From Deinococcus depolymerans (GTDB lineage Bacteria > Deinococcota > Deinococci > Deinococcales > Deinococcaceae): a stretch of 64,000 nt of DNA. The stretch's first letter is position 1. Each line of letters opens with the position of its first letter. Of the stretch, positions 26,565 through 34,432 are shown piece after piece. Position numbers and translations under genes: made by a program. The notes under the pieces were generated by a model, which was not told the origin of the DNA, searched no databases, and was given only the letters and a program-made list of their open reading frames with translations. The stretch lies in assembly GCF_039522025.1 (NCBI RefSeq), contig NZ_BAAADB010000012.1, forward strand, positions 62,001 to 126,000. The letters run 5' to 3'.

Positions 26565-27910
26565 TCGGTGGCTCCTGTGAGGGCGCGGATCTCTTCCAGT
26601 TCTGTGAGGTACGGCTGGAGGTTCGCGAGGTACTTGGCGTGCGCGGCGGCGAACTCCTCCGGGGTCTTGCGGCCGATCTTGGGTTGGCGGCGCTGCTTGA
26701 AGTTCCCGCGCATGGCCATCTTCACGAAGAACGCCCAGTCGTACCCGGTGAGCGGGTGGGCGACGCTTGGCGCCAGCTGGTCGGCGGTCTTGCGGTAGTG
26801 CATGCGGAGGTGGCTTCGGATGCCCTTGCTGACCTGCTCCCGCTCTGCTTCCGGGAAGTTGGCGGTCACCAACTCGCGCAGCCAGGTCTCGTAGGTGATG
26901 CCGGGCGGCTTGTCCGGGATGTCCCCGAAGGCGTACAGCTCCGTCCTGCTGTACCGCTTGGCGGTCTGCGCGCCGGGCACGCGCGCGAGCATGCGGTCCC
27001 AGAGGGCCGGCTCGCACTGGTGGTACTGGTCGAGGCGCTGCATGGGTTCCTCTCCGAACGGCGGGGCGAGGCGTTGCTTGCCGGGCGTGAAGCCGATCTG
27101 GTCGAGCAGGTCATAGACCCGGCAGTAATCCCAGTCCAGCAGCTTGGGCGCGAGCCACACGTCGGCGGTGGTCCAGTCGTAGATGGGGTAGGCCTTCCAG
27201 ACGTTGCCCGCGTGCTGGACGTCCGTGGCTCCGCCGTACCCGCCGCTGTCCTTGACGATGTAGTTGTCTTCCACGCGCCGGGAGACGGCCGCGCGGCGGA
27301 TCAGGCTCTCGTCGGCGCGGATGCCCAGGAGCTGCACGCAGTTCCCCATGGACGGCGGGAACAGCAGCCCGCTGAGTTCCGGGATGCTCAGGCGCGCGGC
27401 GGGGTCGGTGGGGTCGTAGCCGGGCAGGGCCGTGATCGCCTTGGGCGGCAGGTCGCGCACCCACAGGTGACGGTCCTCCGGAGCCCAGGGGTACCAGACG
27501 GGCGACTCGGATGAGCAGGCGTTGCGATGCTTGACCGGCACGCAGATCCACTTCAGCGCCACGTCCGGGTCCTGCGCGACGCGGCGGACGTAGTCGATGT
27601 TCTCGGTGTAGATGCACTCCTCATCCCAGAACACGACTTCGAGCGGGGTGCGGCCGAGTTCGCGGGCGGCCTCCAGCGCCAGGTTGAGCACGATCGTGCT
27701 GTCCTTGCCGCCGCTGAAGCTCACGCTGACGTGGTCGAACAGTTCGAAGACGTGCCGGATCCGGGTGCGGGCCAGGGTCAGCACGTCCTCCTCGGTCGGC
27801 GCGGACTTCAGGCGGCTGTTCGCGGGGTTGTACCGGAAGGGTTTGAGGCCCTCGGCGGGGGCGCTGATGCCGAGCTGGTCCCGTAAGGCCTGCTGGTTCA
27901 CGGGGTCCAT
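26561..27910 (-). CDS. DUF3440 / IbrA-like PP-loop (PAPS-reductase family) protein
   Basis: A 449-residue protein of the adenine-nucleotide alpha-hydrolase (PAPS reductase) superfamily. The PP-loop SGGKDS sits at about residues 66-71, followed by LEVVFWDEECIYTENIDYV and W.C.P..HRNACSS motifs and WYPWAPEDRHLW, typical of DUF3440. Such proteins activate a substrate with ATP; relatives include DndC-type sulphur-transfer enzymes. It overlaps both neighbours, so it is translated as part of the cassette. Substrate unknown. Confidence 0.8.
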   Translation of the reverse strand: MDPVNQQALRDQLGISAPAEGLKPFRYNPANSRLKSAPTEEDVLTLARTRIRHVFELFDHVSVSFSGGKDSTIVLNLALEAARELGRTPLEVVFWDEECIYTENIDYVRRVAQDPDVALKWICVPVKHRNACSSESPVWYPWAPEDRHLWVRDLPPKAITALPGYDPTDPAARLSIPELSGLLFPPSMGNCVQLLGIRADESLIRRAAVSRRVEDNYIVKDSGGYGGATDVQHAGNVWKAYPIYDWTTADVWLAPKLLDWDYCRVYDLLDQIGFTPGKQRLAPPFGEEPMQRLDQYHQCEPALWDRMLARVPGAQTAKRYSRTELYAFGDIPDKPPGITYETWLRELVTANFPEAEREQVSKGIRSHLRMHYRKTADQLAPSVAHPLTGYDWAFFVKMAMRGNFKQRRQPKIGRKTPEEFAAAHAKYLANLQPYLTELEEIRALTGATE

Positions 27911-28563
27911 GCGGGTCCCCCTTGTGCGCTCCGGAGGCTGGCGGTCGTCGAGAGGGGGTGCGAGGTCTCGCCCTGCACGCTGAAGCGGGTCACGGTCTGG
28001 TCGGGCAGCGGCTCACTGCCAGGGAAGGGCAGACTGCACAGGTAGGTGCCGGCAGGATCGCGCCGGACGTGCAGGGGGTGCGCGCGCCGGGCGGCCGTCA
28101 CGGATCCGTCCGCGTCCAGCACCAGCAGCGCCAGGGGCAGGCCGGGCGTGAGGTGGTCGAGGAGGCTGGCCACGCCCGACAGGGTGACGGCGCGGGCGAG
28201 CAGCTGGCCCAGGACCTCGCTGTCACTGCCCGTCTGGAGCGTGAGCCCGTGCGTGGTCGCGTGGAACCGGTGCGCGGGGACCGTGCCGTTGTGAGCGATG
28301 AACAGCGGGCCCGCTTGGAGGGGCTGCACGCAGCTGAGATCCTGGTAGTGCCCGGCAGTGGTCATGCGGGCGTGCCCGATCACGCTGTCCACCACGGTAG
28401 ACAGACCGGCCGGATTGACCGCGCCAAGCGCGACGTGCCGCACGCCTGCCGCAGCGTGCCCGTGGGCGTGCGGGCCGCGCGTGCCGGCGAGGGTGGCGAG
28501 GTGGGCGAGCAGGTCCGCCTGTGGCGGGCCGCTGCGGCGGTGGTAGCCGTACACGCCGCACAT
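27898..28563 (-). CDS. Class II glutamine amidotransferase
   Basis: A 221-residue single-domain glutaminase. The ATG at 28,563 gives MCGVYGY, placing the nucleophile Cys directly after Met as class II enzymes require. RGPHAHG, AHNGTV and TGSDSEVL supply the expected glutamine-binding residues. There is no fused synthetase domain; the adjacent PP-loop gene (overlap of the ATG with the upstream stop) is a natural partner, so ammonia would pass to an adenylated substrate. The reaction product is unknown. Confidence 0.8.
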   Translation of the reverse strand: MCGVYGYHRRSGPPQADLLAHLATLAGTRGPHAHGHAAAGVRHVALGAVNPAGLSTVVDSVIGHARMTTAGHYQDLSCVQPLQAGPLFIAHNGTVPAHRFHATTHGLTLQTGSDSEVLGQLLARAVTLSGVASLLDHLTPGLPLALLVLDADGSVTAARRAHPLHVRRDPAGTYLCSLPFPGSEPLPDQTVTRFSVQGETSHPLSTTASLRSAQGGPAWTP

Positions 28564-29351
28564 CAGCTCAGACCTCGGGCGGTCATGAACGCGCGGGCCT
28601 GGGGCAGCACGGTCGCGGCCTCCCGGACGATGTCCGGGTCGATCTGCCACGTTTCAATCCAGCCCTGCTCAGGGCTGCTGGTGTACAGGCGCTGCGCCCA
28701 GTTGCCGGTGCCGACCTGCCAGCCGCGCGGGTACCCGTAGATGGGCGGCAGGCTGTAGCCCTCGCGCTTCAGCAGGGCCAGGACCGCCTCGTGCGGCCAG
28801 TGGCGGATCGGACTGTACCGCGTGACGCCCTCGCGGTTGGTGTACAGGCCGTCCTCGCCGCAGTGATTCCCCTCGGCGTGCCGGCGGCCGAGCACCAGGA
28901 CGTCCAGCTGGTGTTGTGCGAAGTACCGCTTCTGCGCGGCGTGCTGCACGAGCCTGAACCAGCGGGCGTTGTCCTGCGGGGTCTGCGGGAACAGCATCCG
29001 GGGGTGGCGGGCCAGCCACGTGAGGTCCTGGCCGGTGTTGATGACCTGCACGAGTGGCGGCATGTGGTCGGTGGTCCAGGCCAGGAACTCCGGGTACTCG
29101 AGGTTCGTCATGGCGAACACGCAGGCCTGGATCTGGAATTGCGCGCACAGCCACTCGATCACGAGGCTGTCCTTGCCGCCGCTCCAGGCGAAGGCGACCC
29201 GCTTGCCGGCGAGGCGCTGTCCCATCTCCGCGAGCGTGGTGGCGACCAGGGCGTCCAGTTGCGCGGCCGGGTACAGCTGCTCGACGTTCGCCCAGGCATT
29301 GTTCCAGGCGTCCTGGCCGCTGACCTGCTTGCGGGGAATCGCGGCCGTCAC
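28563..29351 (-). CDS. PP-loop ATPase of the PAPS-reductase family
   Basis: A 262-residue protein with the PP-loop FAWSGGKDS at about residues 38-46. Further motifs include VFAMTNLEYPEF, VLGRRHAEGNHCG and RYSPIRHWPHEAVLALL, the last being the family's C-terminal helix. A Cys lies in the GNHCG loop. It starts inside the stop of the upstream cupin gene and overlaps the glutaminase downstream. Together these two genes look like a split amidotransferase of GAT-QueC logic, though this protein is PAPS-reductase-like rather than QueC-like. Confidence 0.75.
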   Translation of the reverse strand: MTAAIPRKQVSGQDAWNNAWANVEQLYPAAQLDALVATTLAEMGQRLAGKRVAFAWSGGKDSLVIEWLCAQFQIQACVFAMTNLEYPEFLAWTTDHMPPLVQVINTGQDLTWLARHPRMLFPQTPQDNARWFRLVQHAAQKRYFAQHQLDVLVLGRRHAEGNHCGEDGLYTNREGVTRYSPIRHWPHEAVLALLKREGYSLPPIYGYPRGWQVGTGNWAQRLYTSSPEQGWIETWQIDPDIVREAATVLPQARAFMTARGLS

Positions 29352-30082
29352 GCGTCGCCCCCGGCGCAGCTGCTCACGTCGGGCCGGTCCTCGGTGAGGA
29401 AGATCGTCTGCGCCATCATCCGGAAGCCGCTCATGCGCTCGCGGAACACCTCGATGCTTTCCTCCGGGTGAACGGAGTCGATCACGGCGTTCGGCCCGAT
29501 GGCGTTGAACTGATGACTGACCCCGCGCGGGATCTGCATGTCGACAAACGAGTTCTCGGGGACCACGAGGTTGTAGCGGGTGCGCTGCACGCCGTCCGGC
29601 AGGTCGGGCAGGTCGTCGGTGAACTGCTCAGGCATGAACGGAGTCACGCCCTTCACGTCGGTCACGATGAACGGCGAGAGGCTACCCACGCGGATGGTGG
29701 TGCCCGGCCCGGTCATCATCCGCACGAAGCGCGTGCCGGTGTGCAGGTGCATCCGCGAGCAGATCCCGCGCTCGGTCACGTCATAGAAGTCCATCAGGTA
29801 CCGGCTGCTGGCGTACCCGTCGAAGGGTTTCTCCAGCATGTACACGTCGCCTTCCTCGAACTCCTGGGCGCGGATGATGCCGTCCAGATCCGGGCTGCGC
29901 GCGGCGCGGCTGGCGTGGCTGGCGCGGACGATCCGGGCGAACGCCCACACGACCTGGCTGGCCAGCTCGGCGCTCAGCTGCAGCACGGGCGTCACAACAT
30001 TGCGGGCCGGATCGACGAACGCGGCCACGTCGTGGATTTCGTTCTCGTCGTCGGCGTGCTGCTTCATCGGGTCGAGGGTCAT
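29348..30082 (-). CDS. Cupin-fold protein, possible metal-dependent enzyme
   Basis: A 244-residue protein. It contains a cupin-type metal motif: SRMHLHTGTRFVR (HxH) about residue 117 and a second motif IPRGVSHQFN (PxGxxH..N), with a beta-barrel between. The N-terminal 90 residues are helical. It is the second gene of the coupled cassette, with ATGA overlap on both sides. Cupins bind metal and often carry out oxygenation or isomerisation; the substrate here is unknown. Confidence 0.65.
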   Translation of the reverse strand: MTLDPMKQHADDENEIHDVAAFVDPARNVVTPVLQLSAELASQVVWAFARIVRASHASRAARSPDLDGIIRAQEFEEGDVYMLEKPFDGYASSRYLMDFYDVTERGICSRMHLHTGTRFVRMMTGPGTTIRVGSLSPFIVTDVKGVTPFMPEQFTDDLPDLPDGVQRTRYNLVVPENSFVDMQIPRGVSHQFNAIGPNAVIDSVHPEESIEVFRERMSGFRMMAQTIFLTEDRPDVSSCAGGDA

Positions 30083-30939
30083 GCGCTTACCCCGTTCGCA
30101 GTGGCGTACTGGCGGATCAGCGCCATGAACGCGGCGGGCGTGGTTTCCAGGCCAGTCTTCGCGCGCACGTCTTTCAGGACGGCCAGTGCCTCGTTCCGTT
30201 CGCTGACGGGCAGGACCACGACTAGCTGCACGTATTCCTCGCCACCGGGCGGCGGCGGGGTCGTGATGGTGGGCGCGGCGGGCGCTGGCACGGGCGCTGA
30301 CGGGGTGGCGATGGCCGCGCCGGGGTCAGCAGCCTGGGTGCCCATGTCCTGCACCTGGGGCATTCCAGCAGGCGTGGCGGCCATGGTGGGCGCGGCCGTC
30401 ATGGGCGGGGTGATCAGGTCGTTCAGGAACTCGCTGGGCGGGAGTTGTACGGCGGCCGCGGCGGCGGTGGTCTCCTGCACGAACGCGTCGAGGTCGAACC
30501 CGGCGACGGCGCGCAGGCTGTCGTCCAGGCTGCCGAGCATCCCGGCGAGCAGATCCTCGTTCCAGCCGCCGAGCTCCGAGGTGCGGTTGTGGGCGATCAG
30601 GTACGCGCTGGCCTCGCTCTCGTCCGCGAAGGACCCGCCGCGCGTGACAGGGATGAGCCACATCCCGTCCTCGCGCACTTGCACGAACTGGGGGGCAGGC
30701 TGCCCGCTGGCGTGCGCGCGCTCCAGCACACTGAGGCGGCCGTGCCCGGCGATCAGTCGCCCGGTGGTCTCGTCGATGGCGAGGGGATCGCGGAACCCAA
30801 AGCGGCTGATGCTGGCGGCGATGGCGCCGTCCGCGTGCTCTTTGGGGTTGCCGGGCCAGCGGGCGAGATCGGCGAGGGGCAGGTACTCGATCCGCAGGGT
30901 TGATGCGGCAGCCGGGGCCTGAGTTTTCTTACTGGACAT
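30079..30939 (-). CDS. ParB-like DNA-binding/nuclease-domain protein
   Basis: A 286-residue protein opening the six-gene cassette. Residues 15-100 are a ParB-like domain: IEYLPLADLARWPGNPKEH, SRFGFRDPLAIDETTGRLI and AGHGRLSVLER, where the GHxR pattern belongs to the ParB-type catalytic/CTP loop. The C-terminal half is a proline/alanine linker and a short beta end. The ATG at 30,939 has a GGAG upstream. It overlaps the cupin gene by 4 nt. Confidence 0.75.
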   Translation of the reverse strand: MSSKKTQAPAAASTLRIEYLPLADLARWPGNPKEHADGAIAASISRFGFRDPLAIDETTGRLIAGHGRLSVLERAHASGQPAPQFVQVREDGMWLIPVTRGGSFADESEASAYLIAHNRTSELGGWNEDLLAGMLGSLDDSLRAVAGFDLDAFVQETTAAAAAVQLPPSEFLNDLITPPMTAAPTMAATPAGMPQVQDMGTQAADPGAAIATPSAPVPAPAAPTITTPPPPGGEEYVQLVVVLPVSERNEALAVLKDVRAKTGLETTPAAFMALIRQYATANGVSA

Positions 30940-30957
30940 GCGTACTCCAACCCGACT

Positions 30958-30984
30958 GCCCACCGTGCACGTCGCGCGGTGGGC
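30958..30984. promoter_or_regulatory. 8-bp hairpin in the leader of the cassette/late operon
   Basis: GCCCACCG and CGGTGGGC form a perfect 8-bp stem around an 11-nt loop, upstream of the ParB-like start at 30,939. The loop holds CACGTCGC, which shares 8 nt with the immunity operator core at 45.2 kb. There is no T-run, so it is not a simple terminator. It may be an attenuation or operator element. Confidence 0.4.
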
Positions 30985-31075
30985 TCCCATCGGGGCGACG
31001 CCAAGGATTTGCCCGGGGGGCAGCGGCGTCTTGAGGTGATCGCGGGGCCGAGCGGCCCGCGCGGGGTGCACAACG

Positions 31076-31099
31076 AAAAACCCCCGCGCAGGGCGGGGG
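31076..31099 (-). terminator. Rho-independent terminator of the early operon
   Basis: On the minus strand the stem CCCCCGC/GCGGGGG with a 5-nt loop is followed directly by TTTTT. It lies 27 nt beyond the stop of the last early gene (31,126) and before the cassette/late transcript, so it separates the two transcription units. Confidence 0.85.
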
Positions 31100-31125
31100 C
31101 GTCGATTCAGTACTCGAAGTGCAGC

Positions 31126-32613
31126 TTAGGAAGAATTAGGCGAATTCTGCGGGAGTTTGTCAAGCCCCCCCTCTTTGGCACGGGTCTGCGGCAGGTCGTG
31201 ATGGCCGGGCGCGGGGTGGTTCTCGGGAATTTCGCTGCGCAGCACGTCCTTGTCCCGCTCTGGCATGAGCAGCGCCCGGCGGAGGCACTCGAAGGCCCGC
31301 AGTAAGTTCGGGTACCGACCCACGGATTCGCGCAGAACCAGCGTGTCGCGGTCCTCCCGGTAGATCAGGTGCTCGTCGTTATCCTGGCGCCGCCCCTGCT
31401 TGCGGCCATCGGCCCGGTCGCTGTGATCCTCGATCCAGCGGCACAGGCTCGTCCAGGCCTGCACGCCGGCGCGGGTGCCGGTCATGCTCTCCAGTTCGGC
31501 TGCGTTCGCGACGGTGACGCTATGTCCGTCCTCGGCGTACACGATGGTCAGGCGGGCGTAGTACTGCGTCATGCCGCCGTCCTCGTGCTCCTCGCGGACG
31601 CTCAGCACGTCGCCGTGGAAGTACCGGCCGGTGTGGTGCTTGCGCCGGGCGCGGTCCAGTTCGGTGTTCGCGGCGACGTGCGCGAGCAGACGTTCCCGCA
31701 CTTCCAGGGCGAGGGTGAGGGCGTGCTGACCTTTCCCGGCGACGAGCATCTGGCAGGCCTCCAGCGCGAGGGGGTACGCCTCGGTGAGACTGTCGTGCAA
31801 CTGGCCGTGCAGGGCGCTGCCCTTTCCCTTGCTGCTGTCCTTGATGGGCACGAGGCCCGCGTCGCCCTGCGCGGCGCGGATGAACACGCTCATGAGTCCA
31901 GTCACGCGCTCCTGCTCGCGCTCCTGCTCGGTCAGGTCGCGCAATTCGGCGTCCGAGAGGAAGTACCGGCGGTGAATGCACCGGGCGATGTTGTTCACCA
32001 TGGCGCGGCGCTCCTGATCCAGTTCAAGCTGCGCCAGGTCATCCGTCGGGACCGGCAGGTGTGCGGGCGTGACCGGCCCGCGCCCGCCCCGCTGGGCCTG
32101 CCGCGCGGCGGCGGCCGCCAGGTCCGCGCGGGCCGCGTCGAGCAGCTGCGCGGCGAGGTCGCCCGAGAACTTCCGCTCGGCCTTGGGGGTGACCATGCCG
32201 GCGATCTGCCGGGCGCGTTCCTCGGCCTGCTGGCGCGCTTCTTCCTCCGGTCGGCCCAGCAGCTCCAGCAGGCGCTTCCAACTGGGCAGGCGGCGGGCCT
32301 CGTCGATCAGGGGGGCGGCGTCCGTGCGGGGAGTCGTGCGGCTGACCAGATTCAGGCGCAGGGTGCGCTGCTGCCCATCGCTGAATTCCACGCGGACACT
32401 GGCGTTCAGGACGTCCTTGCGGGGGCCTCGACGCACGGTGGCTTTCTGCCCGGCGTAGGCCACGTCCATGTGCTTCGGGGTGTACCAGACGGTGTCGCCC
32501 GGCCGAAGGTTCAGCAGGCTCGGCGCGTGGTACGTGCGGCGGGGTTGCTTCTCGCGGCGGTTGTCGGCTTGATTCGACTCGCGGAGCGTCCGTTTCCAGG
32601 TGGGTTCCGTCAC
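31126..32613 (-). CDS. Early-operon protein of unknown function (495 aa)
   Basis: A 495-residue, strongly charged protein, last gene of the early operon. The N-terminal region (residues 28-95) looks like a small beta-barrel (LRPGDTVWYTPKHMDVAY ... ATVRRGPRK). Residues 110-180 form a helical, Ala/Glu/Arg-rich stalk. The C-terminal half has KGKGSALHGQLHDSL and DNDEHLIYREDRDTLVL segments, with no catalytic motif recognised. It ends 27 nt before the terminator. A replication or recombination accessory is possible, but unproven. Confidence 0.55.
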   Translation of the reverse strand: MTEPTWKRTLRESNQADNRREKQPRRTYHAPSLLNLRPGDTVWYTPKHMDVAYAGQKATVRRGPRKDVLNASVRVEFSDGQQRTLRLNLVSRTTPRTDAAPLIDEARRLPSWKRLLELLGRPEEEARQQAEERARQIAGMVTPKAERKFSGDLAAQLLDAARADLAAAAARQAQRGGRGPVTPAHLPVPTDDLAQLELDQERRAMVNNIARCIHRRYFLSDAELRDLTEQEREQERVTGLMSVFIRAAQGDAGLVPIKDSSKGKGSALHGQLHDSLTEAYPLALEACQMLVAGKGQHALTLALEVRERLLAHVAANTELDRARRKHHTGRYFHGDVLSVREEHEDGGMTQYYARLTIVYAEDGHSVTVANAAELESMTGTRAGVQAWTSLCRWIEDHSDRADGRKQGRRQDNDEHLIYREDRDTLVLRESVGRYPNLLRAFECLRRALLMPERDKDVLRSEIPENHPAPGHHDLPQTRAKEGGLDKLPQNSPNSS

Positions 32614-33233
32614 TGGCGGTCCTTCCTGGGGCGCATGCCGCTGGGCTTGTGGCTGGTGGGCTGGGGCGAGCGCCGATGGTAGTCCTGCAGGGCGTCCTGC
32701 CCGGCCTCGGTACGGACGTACCCGTCGCCGCTGCGGGTGAGGTATCCGGCGTGCATGAGCGTGACCAGCAGTTCCTTGTAGATGTTGGCGACGTCGATCT
32801 GAGGGGTGATGATTTCGGCTTCGACGAGTGCCCCTTTCAGGGTGCGTTCGACCGTCCTGTCGAATGACTCGAGGAGCTGGAACACCAGAATCTCCCGCAG
32901 GGGCGGCCAGCGGCGGCGGGCGTGCGCGGGACCGTATCGGTGCGCGTAGACCTTGATGGCTTCCTCACCGATGCCGGTCAGAACGTACCCGGGGCCGTCC
33001 GGTCCCCAGGTGACCCACTGAATGCGCCGGTCCTGACTGAGGATCCGCAGGAGCGACCGCTGGGCTTCGCTGATCGGCTCGGCGGATTGACCGGAGTGCA
33101 GGCCTGCGGCGACCAGCGCGGGCAGGGTGGGGACAGGCACGCCGCTGAACACGGCCAGCAGGCGGTACAGGTCGGGTCGCTGGTCGGGGGCGAGCATGGG
33201 CACGGCGTCCTGGCGGTCGGCTTTACTGGTCAT
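32610..33233 (-). CDS. Winged-helix-like protein, unknown
   Basis: A 207-residue protein; its start lies inside the end of the RusA gene and its stop overlaps the next start. Residues 55-110 and 140-185 each read as winged-helix-like segments (RSLLRILSQDRRIQWVTW; NIYKELLVTLMHAGYLTRSG with a following hairpin), suggesting a DNA-binding early regulator. No family recognised. Confidence 0.55.
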   Translation of the reverse strand: MTSKADRQDAVPMLAPDQRPDLYRLLAVFSGVPVPTLPALVAAGLHSGQSAEPISEAQRSLLRILSQDRRIQWVTWGPDGPGYVLTGIGEEAIKVYAHRYGPAHARRRWPPLREILVFQLLESFDRTVERTLKGALVEAEIITPQIDVANIYKELLVTLMHAGYLTRSGDGYVRTEAGQDALQDYHRRSPQPTSHKPSGMRPRKDRQ

Positions 33234-33759
33234 GGGTGGCTCCGGGGATGGGAGTGATGGTCACGAGGACGTGGCCGGGGCGGGTGATGGGGCCGCGCGT
33301 GACGCGGAGGTCGTCGATCAGGGAGTCGTCTGCCCAGAGCTGGGCGTGCGTGAGGGCGTCTTCGAGTGCCTTGGGGATGTTGGACAGGTCCCGCTTGCGC
33401 CGGTCCGGGGCGCAGGCGTGCAGGTGCAGGGCGAGGCGGGCGCCGCCGGGCAGGGCGGGGAGGTCCAGCCCTGCGACGTGCGTGATGACCTTCTGGCGGT
33501 ACGCGCGGCCGCCCTGGCTGAGCAGGATCCGGGCGACGATCTTGCCGCCCCGGCGGGTGACGATGGCCCGCCAGATTTGGTTGAGGCTGGGCGGGTACGG
33601 CAGCACGAAGCGCAGGCTCTGGCCGGACTGGAGGGTCGCTGCGGGGACCGGCGCGGCGGGGGCGCACGGGAAACCCGCCCCGGCGGGGCCGGGGACGGGC
33701 GGCTGCTGGAACAGGCGCGGGTGGCGCTCCTGGTAGGCCAGGAGGTCGGCGGCGGACAT
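33223..33759 (-). CDS. RusA-family Holliday junction resolvase
   Basis: A 178-residue protein. Core motifs PSLNQIWR, DRRKRDLSN and ADDSLIDDL match the RusA family, whose acidic residues bind Mg and cut four-way junctions; phages use it to resolve recombination intermediates before packaging. The ATG at 33,759 is chosen because it follows the previous stop and a GAGGAGG lies upstream (spacing somewhat long). The first 40 residues are an added linker. Confidence 0.8.
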   Translation of the reverse strand: MSAADLLAYQERHPRLFQQPPVPGPAGAGFPCAPAAPVPAATLQSGQSLRFVLPYPPSLNQIWRAIVTRRGGKIVARILLSQGGRAYRQKVITHVAGLDLPALPGGARLALHLHACAPDRRKRDLSNIPKALEDALTHAQLWADDSLIDDLRVTRGPITRPGHVLVTITPIPGATHDQ

Positions 33760-33761
33760 CT

Positions 33762-34034
33762 TCAGGTCTGGCCTCCTCTCGGACTTGAGAGCGGGCAGGT
33801 AGGGATCAGGCGCTTGGCTGGTGTGCGCTGCCACCCGCGCTGCCAGGGACGGACGGTGACGTGCGTGATGGTGACGTGCGCGAACGACTCCAGCAGGATC
33901 AGCACTTCGGTTTGAATGGCGTCCCAGATAGGTCTGCCGCGGTGGGTGCCGGTCAGGACCTGCTGCGTGTGCCGGTCGTACGGCAGGGTAACGGTATGAA
34001 CGGCGGCGTCGTCAAAGGCCTGCAGGTCGGTGAC
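33762..34034 (-). CDS. Small early ORF without a clear start codon
   Basis: A 90-codon open frame between the RusA gene and a divergent small plus-strand gene. The translation reads like a real phage protein (TDLQAFDDAAVHTVTLPYD, RPIWDAIQTEVLILLESF, then a basic C-terminus). No ATG, GTG or TTG precedes it in frame in the likely region; the extent given is from a GTC codon. Either an unusual start, a frameshift or a wrong base is involved. Function unknown. Confidence 0.4.
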   Translation of the reverse strand, partial: VTDLQAFDDAAVHTVTLPYDRHTQQVLTGTHRGRPIWDAIQTEVLILLESFAHVTITHVTVRPWQRGWQRTPAKRLIPTCPLSSPRGGQT

Positions 34035-34118
34035 GCCGCCCGTGCAGGACGCATGAAGGCTTGCTTTATTAAGGTTCCACGTCTCTGGTTTTCCTGAGTG
34101 GGTGGTAACACTGGACGC

Positions 34119-34412
34119 ATGCCGCGATACCGACCGGACTTCGATACCGTTCTCATGGTCGGCTTCGGCCTGCTGTCGTTGCCAGTGCTGCTGGATTTGA
34201 GTCAGTGGGGTGCGCAGGCGGTTGTGGCTATGGTGGCTCGAACTGCTGGGATGTTGGTGCTCACCTGGCACGCCTGGAGTGCTCCCGCGCCTCACCTGCC
34301 CCAGTGGGCGCGGGGCGTGCTGAAGTGGGTGATGCTGGTTCTTGCGCTCGGGTCTCTCGTGGGCGGGTCGCTGGGCCTCCAGGTGTTGTGGCGGGCTCAC
34401 CTGCTGGGGTAG
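34119..34412 (+). CDS. Small membrane protein (moron candidate)
   Basis: A 97-residue protein on the strand opposite to its surroundings. Three hydrophobic segments (TVLMVGFGLLSLPVLL, AVVAMVARTAGMLVLTW, VMLVLALGSLVGGSLGL) predict an inner-membrane protein. It converges on the gene ending at 34,433 and diverges from the early gene below. Function unknown; expression from the lysogen is inferred from orientation. Confidence 0.5.
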   Translation: MPRYRPDFDTVLMVGFGLLSLPVLLDLSQWGAQAVVAMVARTAGMLVLTWHAWSAPAPHLPQWARGVLKWVMLVLALGSLVGGSLGLQVLWRAHLLG

Positions 34413-34432
34413 GGGCCGCTTGCTGCGTCGGC

